Assembly (NCBI GenBank): GCA_012719125.1
Contig: JAAYAY010000007.1
Coordinates: 1-64,000 of the forward strand
Length of the DNA: 64,000 nucleotides
From: Planctomycetaceae bacterium
Lineage (GTDB): Bacteria; Planctomycetota; Planctomycetia; Pirellulales; Thermoguttaceae
Direction of reading: 5' to 3'
Part shown: piece by piece, positions 10,040-18,481 of the stretch
How the letters are laid out: every line of letters begins with the position of its first letter
How positions within the stretch are numbered: the first letter of the stretch is position 1
Translations under genes and position numbers: made by a program
Notes under the pieces: model-generated
Databases searched by the model: none
What the model saw: only the letters and a program-made list of their open reading frames with translations
What the model was told of the DNA's origin: nothing

Positions 10040-10172
10040 GGCACAGCCAATTGGAAAAGAGGTGACAATTCCGGGTCTCCGGCCATGATGTATACCATCC
10101 CACTCCCGTTAATGCCATCACCTCCGCCTCAACCTCGCCCGGCCTGCTGCCTCGCGGCACTCCCCGCGAAGC

Positions 10173-11741
10173 TCACTCGGAGGCTGCTGCTTCTTCTTCG
10201 AAGCCCGACCATCGGGGAGGCATGAACTCGGCGTCGGGGGCCGGCGTGCGGAGGGCGTCGATGAGTTCCTGCTTGGGAACTGTGACGGGGCCGGTAATCA
10301 GTTCGGGGAGGTTGTAGGTGTTCAGGCTCGTGTCGTAGAACCGGGGATCGTGCTGGGGCAACACAAATGCCTTGTGATCCTGCCCTGAGCCGTCGATGTA
10401 GCAGATGTGAGGCCGTGCGACGATGCCGATATCCCGCCTGCTGCTGAACACAACCCATCGCGAGTTGCTCGACCAGGAGTGCCACGACTCCGACCGCGGG
10501 CTGTTGGCCTTCTCCAATCGCCGATAGCTCCGATCGGCAAGGTCCATGAGGTACAGATCGCTGTCTTCCTGAAACGCGGGAAACGGGCCGTGGTCGCACA
10601 TACAGAACAGCAGGTACCGCCCGTCGGGCGAAGCCCGGGGCTGGAGGACGCTCTTGCCCGTCTCCGCAGCGGCCAGAAGCAATTCCGGCTCTCCCCACGT
10701 GTTGGAGGCGACATCGTAGGAGATGCGCATGAGGTCATACTTCGCCTTCCCGTAGTCCTTCAGTGGTGCGAAGTCCGTTTTCTCCCAGAGGCGCGGAGCA
10801 CTGGAGAAGAAAAGGTGCTTTCCGTCCGGCGACCAGCAGGGGAAGGTCTCCAGCCGGTCGGGGTCGGCGATGCCGGGGCTGTTCGAGACTTCGCCCGAGC
10901 GGAAGTCGACAATCTCCACGTCGGAGTCCAGATCGACCACCTCGCGGATCTCCGCCCCGGTACCGCGCATGAACTGCCCGAACCAGTTGACGCAGAACGC
11001 AGCCAGGTCGCCGCTGGGATGCCACGAAGTGACGAAGGCGACCCGGGGTATTGCCGCGGTGCGAGTTTTCACCCGGGCGGCCTTGCCGTCGCGGACCAGG
11101 ATCGGACCCGCGGCAATCGACTCGTCGGGACCCGGCCGCGAGTGTACCAGGAACGACTCCGGGCGGTTGTTCAAGAAGCTGTGACAGTTCACACAACCGC
11201 GATTGAATTCGGAGTTGAACAGAAGCGGAGTTTCGGCATGGGACTCCAGGTTGTGCTGGTAGATGCCGACGTATTTGTAGCAGTCGTAAACGGCGTCCAG
11301 TATCCGATAGACCAGGTACGGGTCGATCTCCTCTTCGGCGACGTCCCACTGGAACGCCTCAAAACGCTGCCAGCCGCGCCCCCGGTCCCTGACGTAGGTC
11401 TCCACGCTGAGCGGCTTGCCGCGGTTCTGCGCCAACAGCGTTTTCCACGGTCCCGGCGGGATCTCCACGCTTCCGTCGCCTGAATGGACCACAATCGGTG
11501 GTCCTTCAGCCCCTGCGATCCGCGCGCAGTAAGCGATTCCCGGTTCGTCGACGACGAAGTTCAGGGGCGCAATGTTCGGTGGAATGACAATTCCACGGTA
11601 GTCCGGACGGAGATGAGGAGGGCGCGTCGCCGGAGTCGATTCGCCAGGCACGTCGCGGCCGTACGAGCCCCACCAGGCCGTCACAGCCAAGAGCCCTGCC
11701 GCCAGCCCTGCCACCATCACTAGTCTGCGGCGTCCCCGCAC
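10173..11741 (-). CDS. Exported c-haem / TolB-like beta-propeller protein
   Basis: The 522-residue protein has an N-terminal signal or anchor (about 7-25), a region of unknown fold and a single c-type haem site CVNCH (183-187). A beta-propeller of PD40/TolB type follows, with repeats such as FPCWSPDGKHLFFSSAP, PRASPDGRYLLFCM and SSNSRWVVFSSRR. A GTG start at 11741 is chosen because GGGGAG lies about seven bases upstream. It begins two bases after the stop of the membrane-protein gene at 11744-13747, so the pair is translationally coupled. Proteins of this layout occur in planctomycetes and Bacteroidetes, commonly annotated only as TolB-like; a redox or sensory role on the outer side of the membrane is inference. 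Confidence 0.8.
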   Translation of the reverse strand: MRGRRRLVMVAGLAAGLLAVTAWWGSYGRDVPGESTPATRPPHLRPDYRGIVIPPNIAPLNFVVDEPGIAYCARIAGAEGPPIVVHSGDGSVEIPPGPWKTLLAQNRGKPLSVETYVRDRGRGWQRFEAFQWDVAEEEIDPYLVYRILDAVYDCYKYVGIYQHNLESHAETPLLFNSEFNRGCVNCHSFLNNRPESFLVHSRPGPDESIAAGPILVRDGKAARVKTRTAAIPRVAFVTSWHPSGDLAAFCVNWFGQFMRGTGAEIREVVDLDSDVEIVDFRSGEVSNSPGIADPDRLETFPCWSPDGKHLFFSSAPRLWEKTDFAPLKDYGKAKYDLMRISYDVASNTWGEPELLLAAAETGKSVLQPRASPDGRYLLFCMCDHGPFPAFQEDSDLYLMDLADRSYRRLEKANSPRSESWHSWSSNSRWVVFSSRRDIGIVARPHICYIDGSGQDHKAFVLPQHDPRFYDTSLNTYNLPELITGPVTVPKQELIDALRTPAPDAEFMPPRWSGFEEEAAASE

Positions 11742-11743
11742 AG

Positions 11744-13747
11744 TCAGTCTCCCCTGCGACCATAGTAGAATTGAAAATACGCCAGCCCAAGTTCTCCGGC
11801 GAGCCGGGAAATCTCTTCGCGATCCAGATGGCCGGAGGCCTTGGCCTCGTCGAACCGATGGATCCTGTCCAGAATCTGCTCGCTAATCACACAACCGTTC
11901 ACCGCGACCTTGCCGTCGGCGGTGTCCAGCTTGCTCCTGTTGGCCCGAGCGGAGACCATTGCCGCCTCTTCGTACACGGGCGGGGTACCGGGATAGGAGA
12001 AATCGGCTGCCTTCGGCAGCAACGCGGCAGCGGCGGCAACATCCGTATTCACCAGGTACACGGCCATCAGATACTCAAAGGCCATGCGATTCTGCGGGTT
12101 CTGCCGCAGGAGGCTGGCAATCTGATCCGGCGTGGAGACGTCCCTTCCGGCGATAATGGTGTTGGGGATGAACGTGGCGGTCTGGTAGATATCCTCTTCT
12201 GCAAGTCTCAGCGAACGGATCCTGTCGATTTCCGTGTCGCCGGTCAAACTCGGCGCCCGTTGAAGGCGCGTGAGCCAATCCGCCGCCCAGGAGCCGTAGA
12301 CGAGGTCGTCGCGAAGGACGGACAGGAACAACCGGGCCTGTTCCACCTCATGCTTGGCCATCGCGGTCTTTGCCAGGAGCCGCAGGCACTTTGCGGACGG
12401 ATGCCGGACGTAGCTTTCGTGAGCATAGTACTCCGCGTCGTTCATGCGGCCCAGTCGCAGATGGAGGTCGCCGAGCTTCCGCATGGTGAGCGCGTCAAGA
12501 TCAAGCATTGAGAGTGTGCACGGACCAGGTTTCCACTCCAACACGAAGGGGGAGCCGAACTGGCGATAGGAGAACATATCCGTCGTCATTCGGTCCGTGT
12601 GATAGAGCGCCAGATTGACGTCGTGGACTACGTACGCGGAGTACAAATCGGCCGGGACGCGAGTTCCCAGACGCAGCACTTCGTCCCAACGCTCCCCGTC
12701 GGCACATTCGTGCAGCGTCAGAACCGTTCTGATATTCGGGCGTGCGGCAATCCTTCCGGCCACGATTGCCGCGACGATGAGAAGCACGGTTCCGGCCATC
12801 CAGCGGAGCCTTCCACCCGATTTCGTCAATTCACGGGGTGCGTCGGCGACGGTGCTCGGGGGCGGGTCGCCGGACTTCTTCCGGCGCCGCTGGGCCGCAC
12901 GGTCGGCCAGCAACAGGGCGCCCAACGGAAAGGAGGCATACACCGCCACGACAACCGCGTTGAGGGATCGCTCTTCGGCAAAAGCAGCGGCGGCCGGGAT
13001 GTGCAGATAGAACGAGCCAGGTTCAAAGGAGTCGAGGACACGCTCCACGGCGAATCGGGCTGCGGTCGCTCCCGCAATCAGGCCCAGTTTCGCCCACCGG
13101 CTGCCGGGGCGGTAGAATTCGTAGATCAACGTGCAGAATGCAAACACGTAGAATGCAGCCCCCGCCGCGTAATAGACCAGGGCGCAAAGAGCAGCAAACC
13201 AGAGCACCCGCCACCCGCCCCAGCGGTCGGCGGCCCGGACGTAGCCCAGCGCCGCGGCCATCGCAAGCGCCGCACCAATCGTGATCGAGAATGGGTAATC
13301 GTAGCGGCTGTGCACCGCGACCAGAACGATGGCCGGCGCCGTCCACATCGCGCCCGTACCCGAGGGAGAAACGGTCTTCATGAACCCCTTGGTCGCGATC
13401 AGGACCAGCCACACGACGGCAGTGAGCGCCAGAGCGCCGGGCCAGCCGAAGTGGCATGCCTGAAGAACGAGTTCTCCCAGCCACCCTGCCAAGCCCCCGG
13501 CGGTCAGGAGGAAGTCGCGGAAGAAGCGGTAGTTCCAGAGGAACAGGTCGTTCTGGGCAAAGAACACGCAGCGCGAATCCACCGTGACCTGGAGATGCCA
13601 CGCGAACAACCCAAGAAAGAGGACTAGCCGTGCCGGGAACAGAGCGGCTCCCAGCACCAGCACGCGTTGGAGGAATGCCTTCACCCGACCCTTCCCACTC
13701 GTTGTGAGCCTGGAACGAGTCCAAGCTCGTTTGAACGTCTGTCTCAC
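11744..13747 (-). CDS. Polytopic membrane protein with TPR-like C-terminus (DUF6057-like)
   Basis: The 667-residue protein has roughly ten hydrophobic segments in its first 350 residues, starting around VLVLGAALFPARLVLFLGLF. A soluble helical region of about 300 residues follows that resembles tetratricopeptide packing (LGDLHLRLGRMNDAEYYAHES). A GTG at 13747 is the only early start; no ATG occurs until far inside the membrane domain, and the ribosome-binding site is weak, so the first residues are uncertain. The layout and the coupled downstream haem/propeller gene match what I recall as DUF6057 loci. Function is unknown; a role in envelope assembly or export is speculation. Confidence 0.65.
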   Translation of the reverse strand: MRQTFKRAWTRSRLTTSGKGRVKAFLQRVLVLGAALFPARLVLFLGLFAWHLQVTVDSRCVFFAQNDLFLWNYRFFRDFLLTAGGLAGWLGELVLQACHFGWPGALALTAVVWLVLIATKGFMKTVSPSGTGAMWTAPAIVLVAVHSRYDYPFSITIGAALAMAAALGYVRAADRWGGWRVLWFAALCALVYYAAGAAFYVFAFCTLIYEFYRPGSRWAKLGLIAGATAARFAVERVLDSFEPGSFYLHIPAAAAFAEERSLNAVVVAVYASFPLGALLLADRAAQRRRKKSGDPPPSTVADAPRELTKSGGRLRWMAGTVLLIVAAIVAGRIAARPNIRTVLTLHECADGERWDEVLRLGTRVPADLYSAYVVHDVNLALYHTDRMTTDMFSYRQFGSPFVLEWKPGPCTLSMLDLDALTMRKLGDLHLRLGRMNDAEYYAHESYVRHPSAKCLRLLAKTAMAKHEVEQARLFLSVLRDDLVYGSWAADWLTRLQRAPSLTGDTEIDRIRSLRLAEEDIYQTATFIPNTIIAGRDVSTPDQIASLLRQNPQNRMAFEYLMAVYLVNTDVAAAAALLPKAADFSYPGTPPVYEEAAMVSARANRSKLDTADGKVAVNGCVISEQILDRIHRFDEAKASGHLDREEISRLAGELGLAYFQFYYGRRGD

Positions 13748-14270
13748 CGCTCAAGCCCTGCTCGCGTCCGGCGCCCAAGCAGGTTCTCGGTACTCGACGC
13801 CCATTCTCGTCCGCGGAGAAACTTTGCACTATCCGTCTGGTGGGGGGGTGGCGTGAGAAGTTGGGATAGGTGTGCGAGGCCTGCGACAATGGCCGCTAAA
13901 CGGCCCTTCACGATTCCCAGAGGAAATCGAAGTCGCCGCCGACCTTGTGTCGGTGGCCCGCGCACGGGTGGCGATCGGCAGGGTCAGAAACCCAGTGTAA
14001 CACCACTCGGCCCGATCGCTCCTCTCCGCTCTCTGTTTCGGCGCACCAGCCGAATTGGTGCCGTCCTCCCCTGTCTCCGCGCAGACGTTGGCGGCGGAGG
14101 TGGGAATGGGGAGCGGGTCGGCCCGCAGACGCGACGAGTCCTGGGTGGAGACTGCCTGCAACGCAGGATTGAACGTGACACTGCGGGTATCGCCTGGTAG
14201 AATCCGACCTATGATCGGCACGAAACGACAACTGGACAAAAGCGGGCCCGTGTTTTGAAAGGACACGCAC
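13748..14270. other. 523-base divergent intergenic region
   Basis: This gap separates the DUF6057-like gene (-) from the Yip1-like gene (+). Open frames here have no start signals and no recognisable product. The right end carries a good promoter for the + strand gene (14175-14203). I see no convincing promoter for the - strand gene and no RNA gene. Confidence 0.6.
14175..14203 (+). promoter_or_regulatory. Sigma-70-like promoter of the Yip1-like gene
   Basis: GTGACA (five of six bases of TTGACA) and TAGAAT (five of six of TATAAT) are separated by 17 bases, with GG before the -10. It lies 67 bases before the ATG at 14271. It is the best-matching promoter in the window. Confidence 0.55.
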
Positions 14271-14990
14271 ATGCAGCACGACGACCGATTCGACGAAGGT
14301 GGCAATCCTTACGCTACCCCGTTTTCCATGTCCGATGAGCCGTTACCATCCATCGTTGACGAAGGTGAATTCAAACCCTTTTGGACGATCTGGACGCGTC
14401 CTCGGCAGACCGTTCGACAGATCATCGCAGTGAACCCCGAACTCCACGTGCTGCTTCTGGTGTGCCTTGCCGGAATCGGAGAAGCGCTCGATCGAGCGTC
14501 GATGCGCAACGTTGGCGATGTTCTGCCGGTGGCTGCGATTATCGCAATCGCGTGTGTCTTCGGCCCGTTGGGAGGCCTGTTGAGTCTCTGGATTGGATCC
14601 CATTTGATCCGATTATCGGGTACCTGGATCGGAGGTTTGGCGCGTCGGGAACACATCAAGACCGCGATCGCGTGGGCGTCGGTGCCTTCTGTTTTTGCAC
14701 TGTTGCTGTGGATTCCGCAGATCCTACTGTTTGGTTCCGACATGTTCACGGAGGAGACTCCAAGGCTCAACTCGCAGCCGGCGTTGTTGATTCCGTTTCT
14801 TGGTATTGTGCTGGCCGAGTTTGTTCTGGCAGTCTGGGGATTCGTATTGCTCTGCAACACCATTGCAGAAGTACAAGGGTTCCGCTCGGCGTGGCGCGGA
14901 CTTGGCAACATCATGTTGGCAGGTGCGGTCGTCGTCATCCCGTTGATCGCGGTTGTGCTGGCTATTGTGTTCGTGGCGTCACAGGCGTAG
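14271..14990 (+). CDS. Yip1-family integral membrane protein
   Basis: A 239-residue protein with a polar N-terminal tail of about 45 residues (including PFWTIWTRPRQTVRQI) and five hydrophobic segments (about 60-75, 88-115, 140-158, 176-198, 212-235). The TRPRQT motif before the first membrane helix and the five-helix layout are typical of bacterial Yip1-domain proteins, whose function is not established. GAAAGGA about eight bases upstream fixes the ATG. A DUF2314 lipoprotein follows about 100 bases downstream on the same strand. Confidence 0.78.
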   Translation: MQHDDRFDEGGNPYATPFSMSDEPLPSIVDEGEFKPFWTIWTRPRQTVRQIIAVNPELHVLLLVCLAGIGEALDRASMRNVGDVLPVAAIIAIACVFGPLGGLLSLWIGSHLIRLSGTWIGGLARREHIKTAIAWASVPSVFALLLWIPQILLFGSDMFTEETPRLNSQPALLIPFLGIVLAEFVLAVWGFVLLCNTIAEVQGFRSAWRGLGNIMLAGAVVVIPLIAVVLAIVFVASQA

Positions 14991-14999
14991 TTCGTGCAT

Positions 15000-15017
15000 G
15001 GTGCGTCAAGACACACC
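15000..15017. repeat. Short stem-loop after the Yip1-like gene
   Basis: GGTGCGTC-AA-GACACACC, 8-base arms with one mismatch, starts ten bases after the stop codon. There is no T-run, so it is not a canonical terminator. GGTGCGT strings also occur in the gap near 16970-16976, suggesting a dispersed motif rather than a gene-specific signal. Confidence 0.35.
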
Positions 15018-15092
15018 CTACAACTCGGATAAAGACCCCAAGTGATGGGCCAGGTGGCAAAGTTCGAAAAGAACGCAGGTAGGGAGCACACA

Positions 15093-15620
15093 ATGAATGC
15101 CAGACAAATCGGTGGGAATGGTGCAATGCTTCTGGTCGGCATGCTGATCGCCTTTGGCTGTGGAAGCAACGAGCACGGCGCGGGTACTACGGTCGAGCGG
15201 CAGGGACAACCACCGGTAACGTACGTCGAAGACGATGATCCGAGAATGGTGGCGGCGATTGACCAGGCCCGATCAACCGTCGATCAGTTCATCGCCGTCC
15301 TCGACGGGCCGAAGCCGACACAATCTGCGTTCTCTGTGAAACTGCCCGTGAAGAGCGGTGATGAAGTTGAACACATATGGGTTCTGCCCGTCCGCTACGA
15401 ACGTAGCAGGTTCTTTGGCACAATCAATAACGAACCCGTCAGCGTGACGACGGTGAAGATTGGCGACGAGATCAGCGTCGCAAAGGACCAGATTTCCGAC
15501 TGGATGTACGTTGAGGACCGAAAACTGATCGGCGGTTACACGCTTCGCGCACTGCGAGACAGCATGTCCGAAGAGGAACGCAGAGAGTTTGACCAAAGCC
15601 TCCCATTCACTATCGAATGA
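15093..15620 (+). CDS. DUF2314 lipoprotein
   Basis: This 175-residue protein has a lipoprotein signal peptide with lipobox LIAFGC (Cys at about 26), so it is predicted to be lipid-anchored. The rest is a full DUF2314 domain (YegJ-like): FSVKLPV, EHIWVLPVRY, NEPVSV, ISDWMYVEDRKLIGGYTLRAL. The family's role is unknown; members are often near ankyrin or immunity-like genes. The ATG at 15093 is preferred over the one 17 codons upstream because AGGGAG lies about nine bases before it and the signal peptide then starts correctly. It is probably cotranscribed with the Yip1-like gene. Confidence 0.85.
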   Translation: MNARQIGGNGAMLLVGMLIAFGCGSNEHGAGTTVERQGQPPVTYVEDDDPRMVAAIDQARSTVDQFIAVLDGPKPTQSAFSVKLPVKSGDEVEHIWVLPVRYERSRFFGTINNEPVSVTTVKIGDEISVAKDQISDWMYVEDRKLIGGYTLRALRDSMSEEERREFDQSLPFTIE

Positions 15621-15740
15621 CAGTCGAGGACCGTCTCCACAGGCAACTCGTCGCCGGCAGACCGGCTCTGAAGCGTCGCACCGCCCAGCTACTATTTGCC
15701 GCTCGGTCGCTGACGACCTGGGCGGCAGGAACACTCGACG

Positions 15741-16814
15741 TCAAAAGGGCGGTCCCAACCGGCGGAATCCGTGTAAGAGCACAACCACCAGGAAGAACAG
15801 GTTTCGCAGTAAGACTGCGGGCCAGAAGTAGGCCACCGGCCCCGGACCGGAGCCGCTTCGTCTCTGTGCTGCCAATCGACGCCCCGCCTCCCGAAGCACC
15901 GCCACCGACCGCGGCCAGTCGCAGATCGGATCGATCCATTCGGCAGGAATTCCGCTCGCACCGCACGTAGCTCCTGCGAGTGCACCGGCGATCGCGCCGA
16001 CCGTATCGGTATCGCCCCCGCAGTCGAGGGCGGCCTCAACGGTTGCCCGGAAGTCGCCGTAGTGACGAAGCCAGGCATAGACGGCCACGGGAACCGTGTG
16101 GTAGACGTAGCCGGTCACTCCGTGCTCCAAACCCAACTCGGCGGCAAACTCCTGCACGCTTCGGCCGTGGGCGTGGGCCTGCTGAATTGTTGCGACAAGC
16201 CGTTGCCATTCCGCGTCGCCGGGGGCGATGGTCTTCAGGCGATCGCAAACTTCGGCAGCTTCAGGCATCTCCGCGTTTGAACGTTCGGCCGTCCACGCCG
16301 AAACGTGCGCCACTGCGAGTGCCCCGACGATCGCCCGAGGATCGCAGTGCGTGATCTCTGAAGCTGCCCGCACGAACCGTTCGAGATCTTCCGGTTCGTT
16401 GTGGAAGTAGCCACCGATCAGGGCCGCTCGCATGGCCGCACCGTTGCCGGCCGAACGGACTCCACTGCGACCGGCCGGCCAGCCCAAACAGAGCTTCAGG
16501 CAGGCTCGGAGCGTCGCTTTGCCGAGCCCGGCCGGCAAGGCAAGAAACCAGTTGCGCAGGCGTTTCGCCAGGTCGCGTTGAAAGGCGGCCGCGTCGTCCG
16601 CATGTTTCAGCAACGACTGAGCGACGAATAAGGTCTGCTCCGTGTCATCGCTGATCATGCCGCGTCCGAACAGCAGCCGATGGCGAGCCGGGCCGGGGAA
16701 CAACGTGCGCCGTCGGCGCGGCGAGAGGTTCTCGCAAGGCAGCCCCAAGGCATCGCCCACGGCCGTGCCGAGGAGAATCCCGATCAGGTGGTCTTCGATG
16801 TCCGGGTCGTGCAT
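15741..16814 (-). CDS. ADP-ribosylglycohydrolase family protein
   Basis: The 357-residue protein belongs to the ADP-ribosyl-glycohydrolase (DraG/ARH) family, which removes ADP-ribose from proteins or hydrolyses related bonds using two Mg ions. Metal-site motifs are GTAVGDALG near the start, SDDTE in the first half, and CGGDTDTVGAIAGALAGA in the last third. AAAGG about seven bases before the ATG at 16814 supports that start over the longer frame. An unusual C-terminal hydrophobic stretch (YFWPAVLLRNLFFLVVVLL) could be a membrane anchor. No nitrogenase or ADP-ribosyltransferase gene is nearby, so the substrate is unknown. Confidence 0.88.
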   Translation of the reverse strand: MHDPDIEDHLIGILLGTAVGDALGLPCENLSPRRRRTLFPGPARHRLLFGRGMISDDTEQTLFVAQSLLKHADDAAAFQRDLAKRLRNWFLALPAGLGKATLRACLKLCLGWPAGRSGVRSAGNGAAMRAALIGGYFHNEPEDLERFVRAASEITHCDPRAIVGALAVAHVSAWTAERSNAEMPEAAEVCDRLKTIAPGDAEWQRLVATIQQAHAHGRSVQEFAAELGLEHGVTGYVYHTVPVAVYAWLRHYGDFRATVEAALDCGGDTDTVGAIAGALAGATCGASGIPAEWIDPICDWPRSVAVLREAGRRLAAQRRSGSGPGPVAYFWPAVLLRNLFFLVVVLLHGFRRLGPPF

Positions 16815-17092
16815 GGGAGACCTTTCATGGGGCTGGTCCCTGCAGGCACACTCACCGTGTCGGCGGGCGAACTGGCATTGCCGAATCAGAGCGTGCCTCT
16901 GTTGGAGATCAAAGCGGGGCGGCAGATGGTGTGGTGAGGCAAGGTCATTTGCCGTGTGACGACGCATGGTGCGTTAAACCGCGCGCCATAAGATTTCAGC
17001 GTATCGTCATGCGAAGGTTTTGCGTCACCACCACCAAGGCGGGGCAAGCCCGCACGGCTATGAGCGACTCGTCCGCACATCCGAAGGCGAAA

Positions 17093-18481
17093 CTACCGTT
17101 CCCCCGCCGACAGTTCAAATTCGAACCAGAGATCGTCGCCCAGACCGGGCAGGGCGTCGCAAAATCGTTTCACGAGGAGGGTGAGCTGCTCGTCGTCTCG
17201 CGACTCGAAGCGGAAGGTCAGGGCCGGTTCGGTGACGGAATGCCGCACCAGGGCCCAACCATCGGGGAACTCGACGCGAATGCCGTCGATCGAGTGCTGA
17301 GGAAAGTCGGCCCACTTGCTCCGCACGCTCTTGATCACCGCCTGGCCTTCATCGGGCTGAACGGGAATCCGCAGATCCGGGGTCAAGTAGACGGGCGGGC
17401 AACTTTGCCGTAACTGGGAAAGAGAACGGCCACATTGGGCCAGGTAGTCGATGATCCAGCAGGCGGCAAACAATCCGTCGTCGCCCCCGCCCAAGGCGCG
17501 GAAGAAGTAGTGGCCGCTGATCTCCGCTCCAAATACGGCATCCGATTGGAGCATGCGATCGCGGATGAAGGCGTGGCCGCTCCGCTCTCCGATGGGCTCG
17601 GCGCCGAGTTCTTCGGCCCGCCGCGGCAGGCAGTCGGAGAACTTCAGGTCGTAGATGAACTTCTCATCGGCCAGACCTTCGCCGAAGCTGCCCAGCAAGA
17701 TCCAGGTAGCCTCTTCGGCCGTCAGGGCAACGCCCTGATCGTCGACCAGCGCGATCCGATCGCCGTCCCCGTCGAATGCCAGGCCGAGGTGAGCCCGGTG
17801 GTGCTCGACCGCCTCGCAAAGCTTCTCGATCCGATCCGGACGGGAACAATCGGGTATCTCACCGAAGAACACCGGGTCGGCTTCATCCCGAATCGTCGCC
17901 AGCACCACGCGAGGATAGACGGCCTGCAAATAGCGCCGCGCCCGGCGCGACCAGCACCCGTGCATAGGATCGAGGACGATGGTGGTCTCCGCGTTCCGGC
18001 CGTCGAACCAGGTCTCCTGCAACCAGGCGACATAGTCGTAGGAGATGTCCAACTCACGGCGACTGCCGCGGGCCACCGCTGCTTCCTGACCGCTGCCGGC
18101 TTCAGCGTCGCGGCGCAGGCATTCCACCTGTTCGGCCGTGGGCGGCCAGTCGCCTACCATCCATTTCAGACCGTTGTGGTCGGCCGGATTGTGCGAGGCC
18201 GTGACGATCGCGCAGCCGTCGGCCCGGAGTCGCCGTTTGGCGTAATACACCATAGGGGTGGGCAGGAAACCAAGATCGACCACGTCGGCCCCCACCGATG
18301 CCAGTCCGTCCGACAAGGCGGCCAGGAAACCCGGGGTCGAGAAACGTACGTCGCCCCCGATCACGAATTTGCATGGTCCGGGCTGCATGAGACCGAGCGA
18401 TCTACCCCAGGAGCGATAGAGATCTTCGTTCAGATCCGTTGGGACGTGACCACGAATGTCGCAGGGCTTGTAGACGCTCAA
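17093..18481 (-). CDS. Phosphomannomutase / phosphoglucomutase
   Basis: The 462-residue enzyme of the alpha-D-phosphohexomutase superfamily interconverts 1- and 6-phosphates of glucose or mannose. The phosphoserine loop is TASHNP (94-99, Ser96), the metal loop DGDGDR, and the sugar loop and phosphate-binding elements RSGHAF and GAEISGHYFF. Length is usual for bacterial PMM/PGM. The start is a TTG overlapping the stop of the FGGY kinase in the four bases TTGA, so translation is coupled. The pairing suggests one pathway that phosphorylates a sugar and feeds it to the hexose-phosphate pool. Glucose versus mannose preference cannot be read from the sequence. Confidence 0.92.
   Translation of the reverse strand: MSVYKPCDIRGHVPTDLNEDLYRSWGRSLGLMQPGPCKFVIGGDVRFSTPGFLAALSDGLASVGADVVDLGFLPTPMVYYAKRRLRADGCAIVTASHNPADHNGLKWMVGDWPPTAEQVECLRRDAEAGSGQEAAVARGSRRELDISYDYVAWLQETWFDGRNAETTIVLDPMHGCWSRRARRYLQAVYPRVVLATIRDEADPVFFGEIPDCSRPDRIEKLCEAVEHHRAHLGLAFDGDGDRIALVDDQGVALTAEEATWILLGSFGEGLADEKFIYDLKFSDCLPRRAEELGAEPIGERSGHAFIRDRMLQSDAVFGAEISGHYFFRALGGGDDGLFAACWIIDYLAQCGRSLSQLRQSCPPVYLTPDLRIPVQPDEGQAVIKSVRSKWADFPQHSIDGIRVEFPDGWALVRHSVTEPALTFRFESRDDEQLTLLVKRFCDALPGLGDDLWFEFELSAGER

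Noticed and set aside
10173-11741. Calling the propeller protein TolB of the Tol-Pal system
   Set aside because: It carries a c-type haem site and lacks tolA/tolQ/tolR/pal neighbours; only the propeller is TolB-like.
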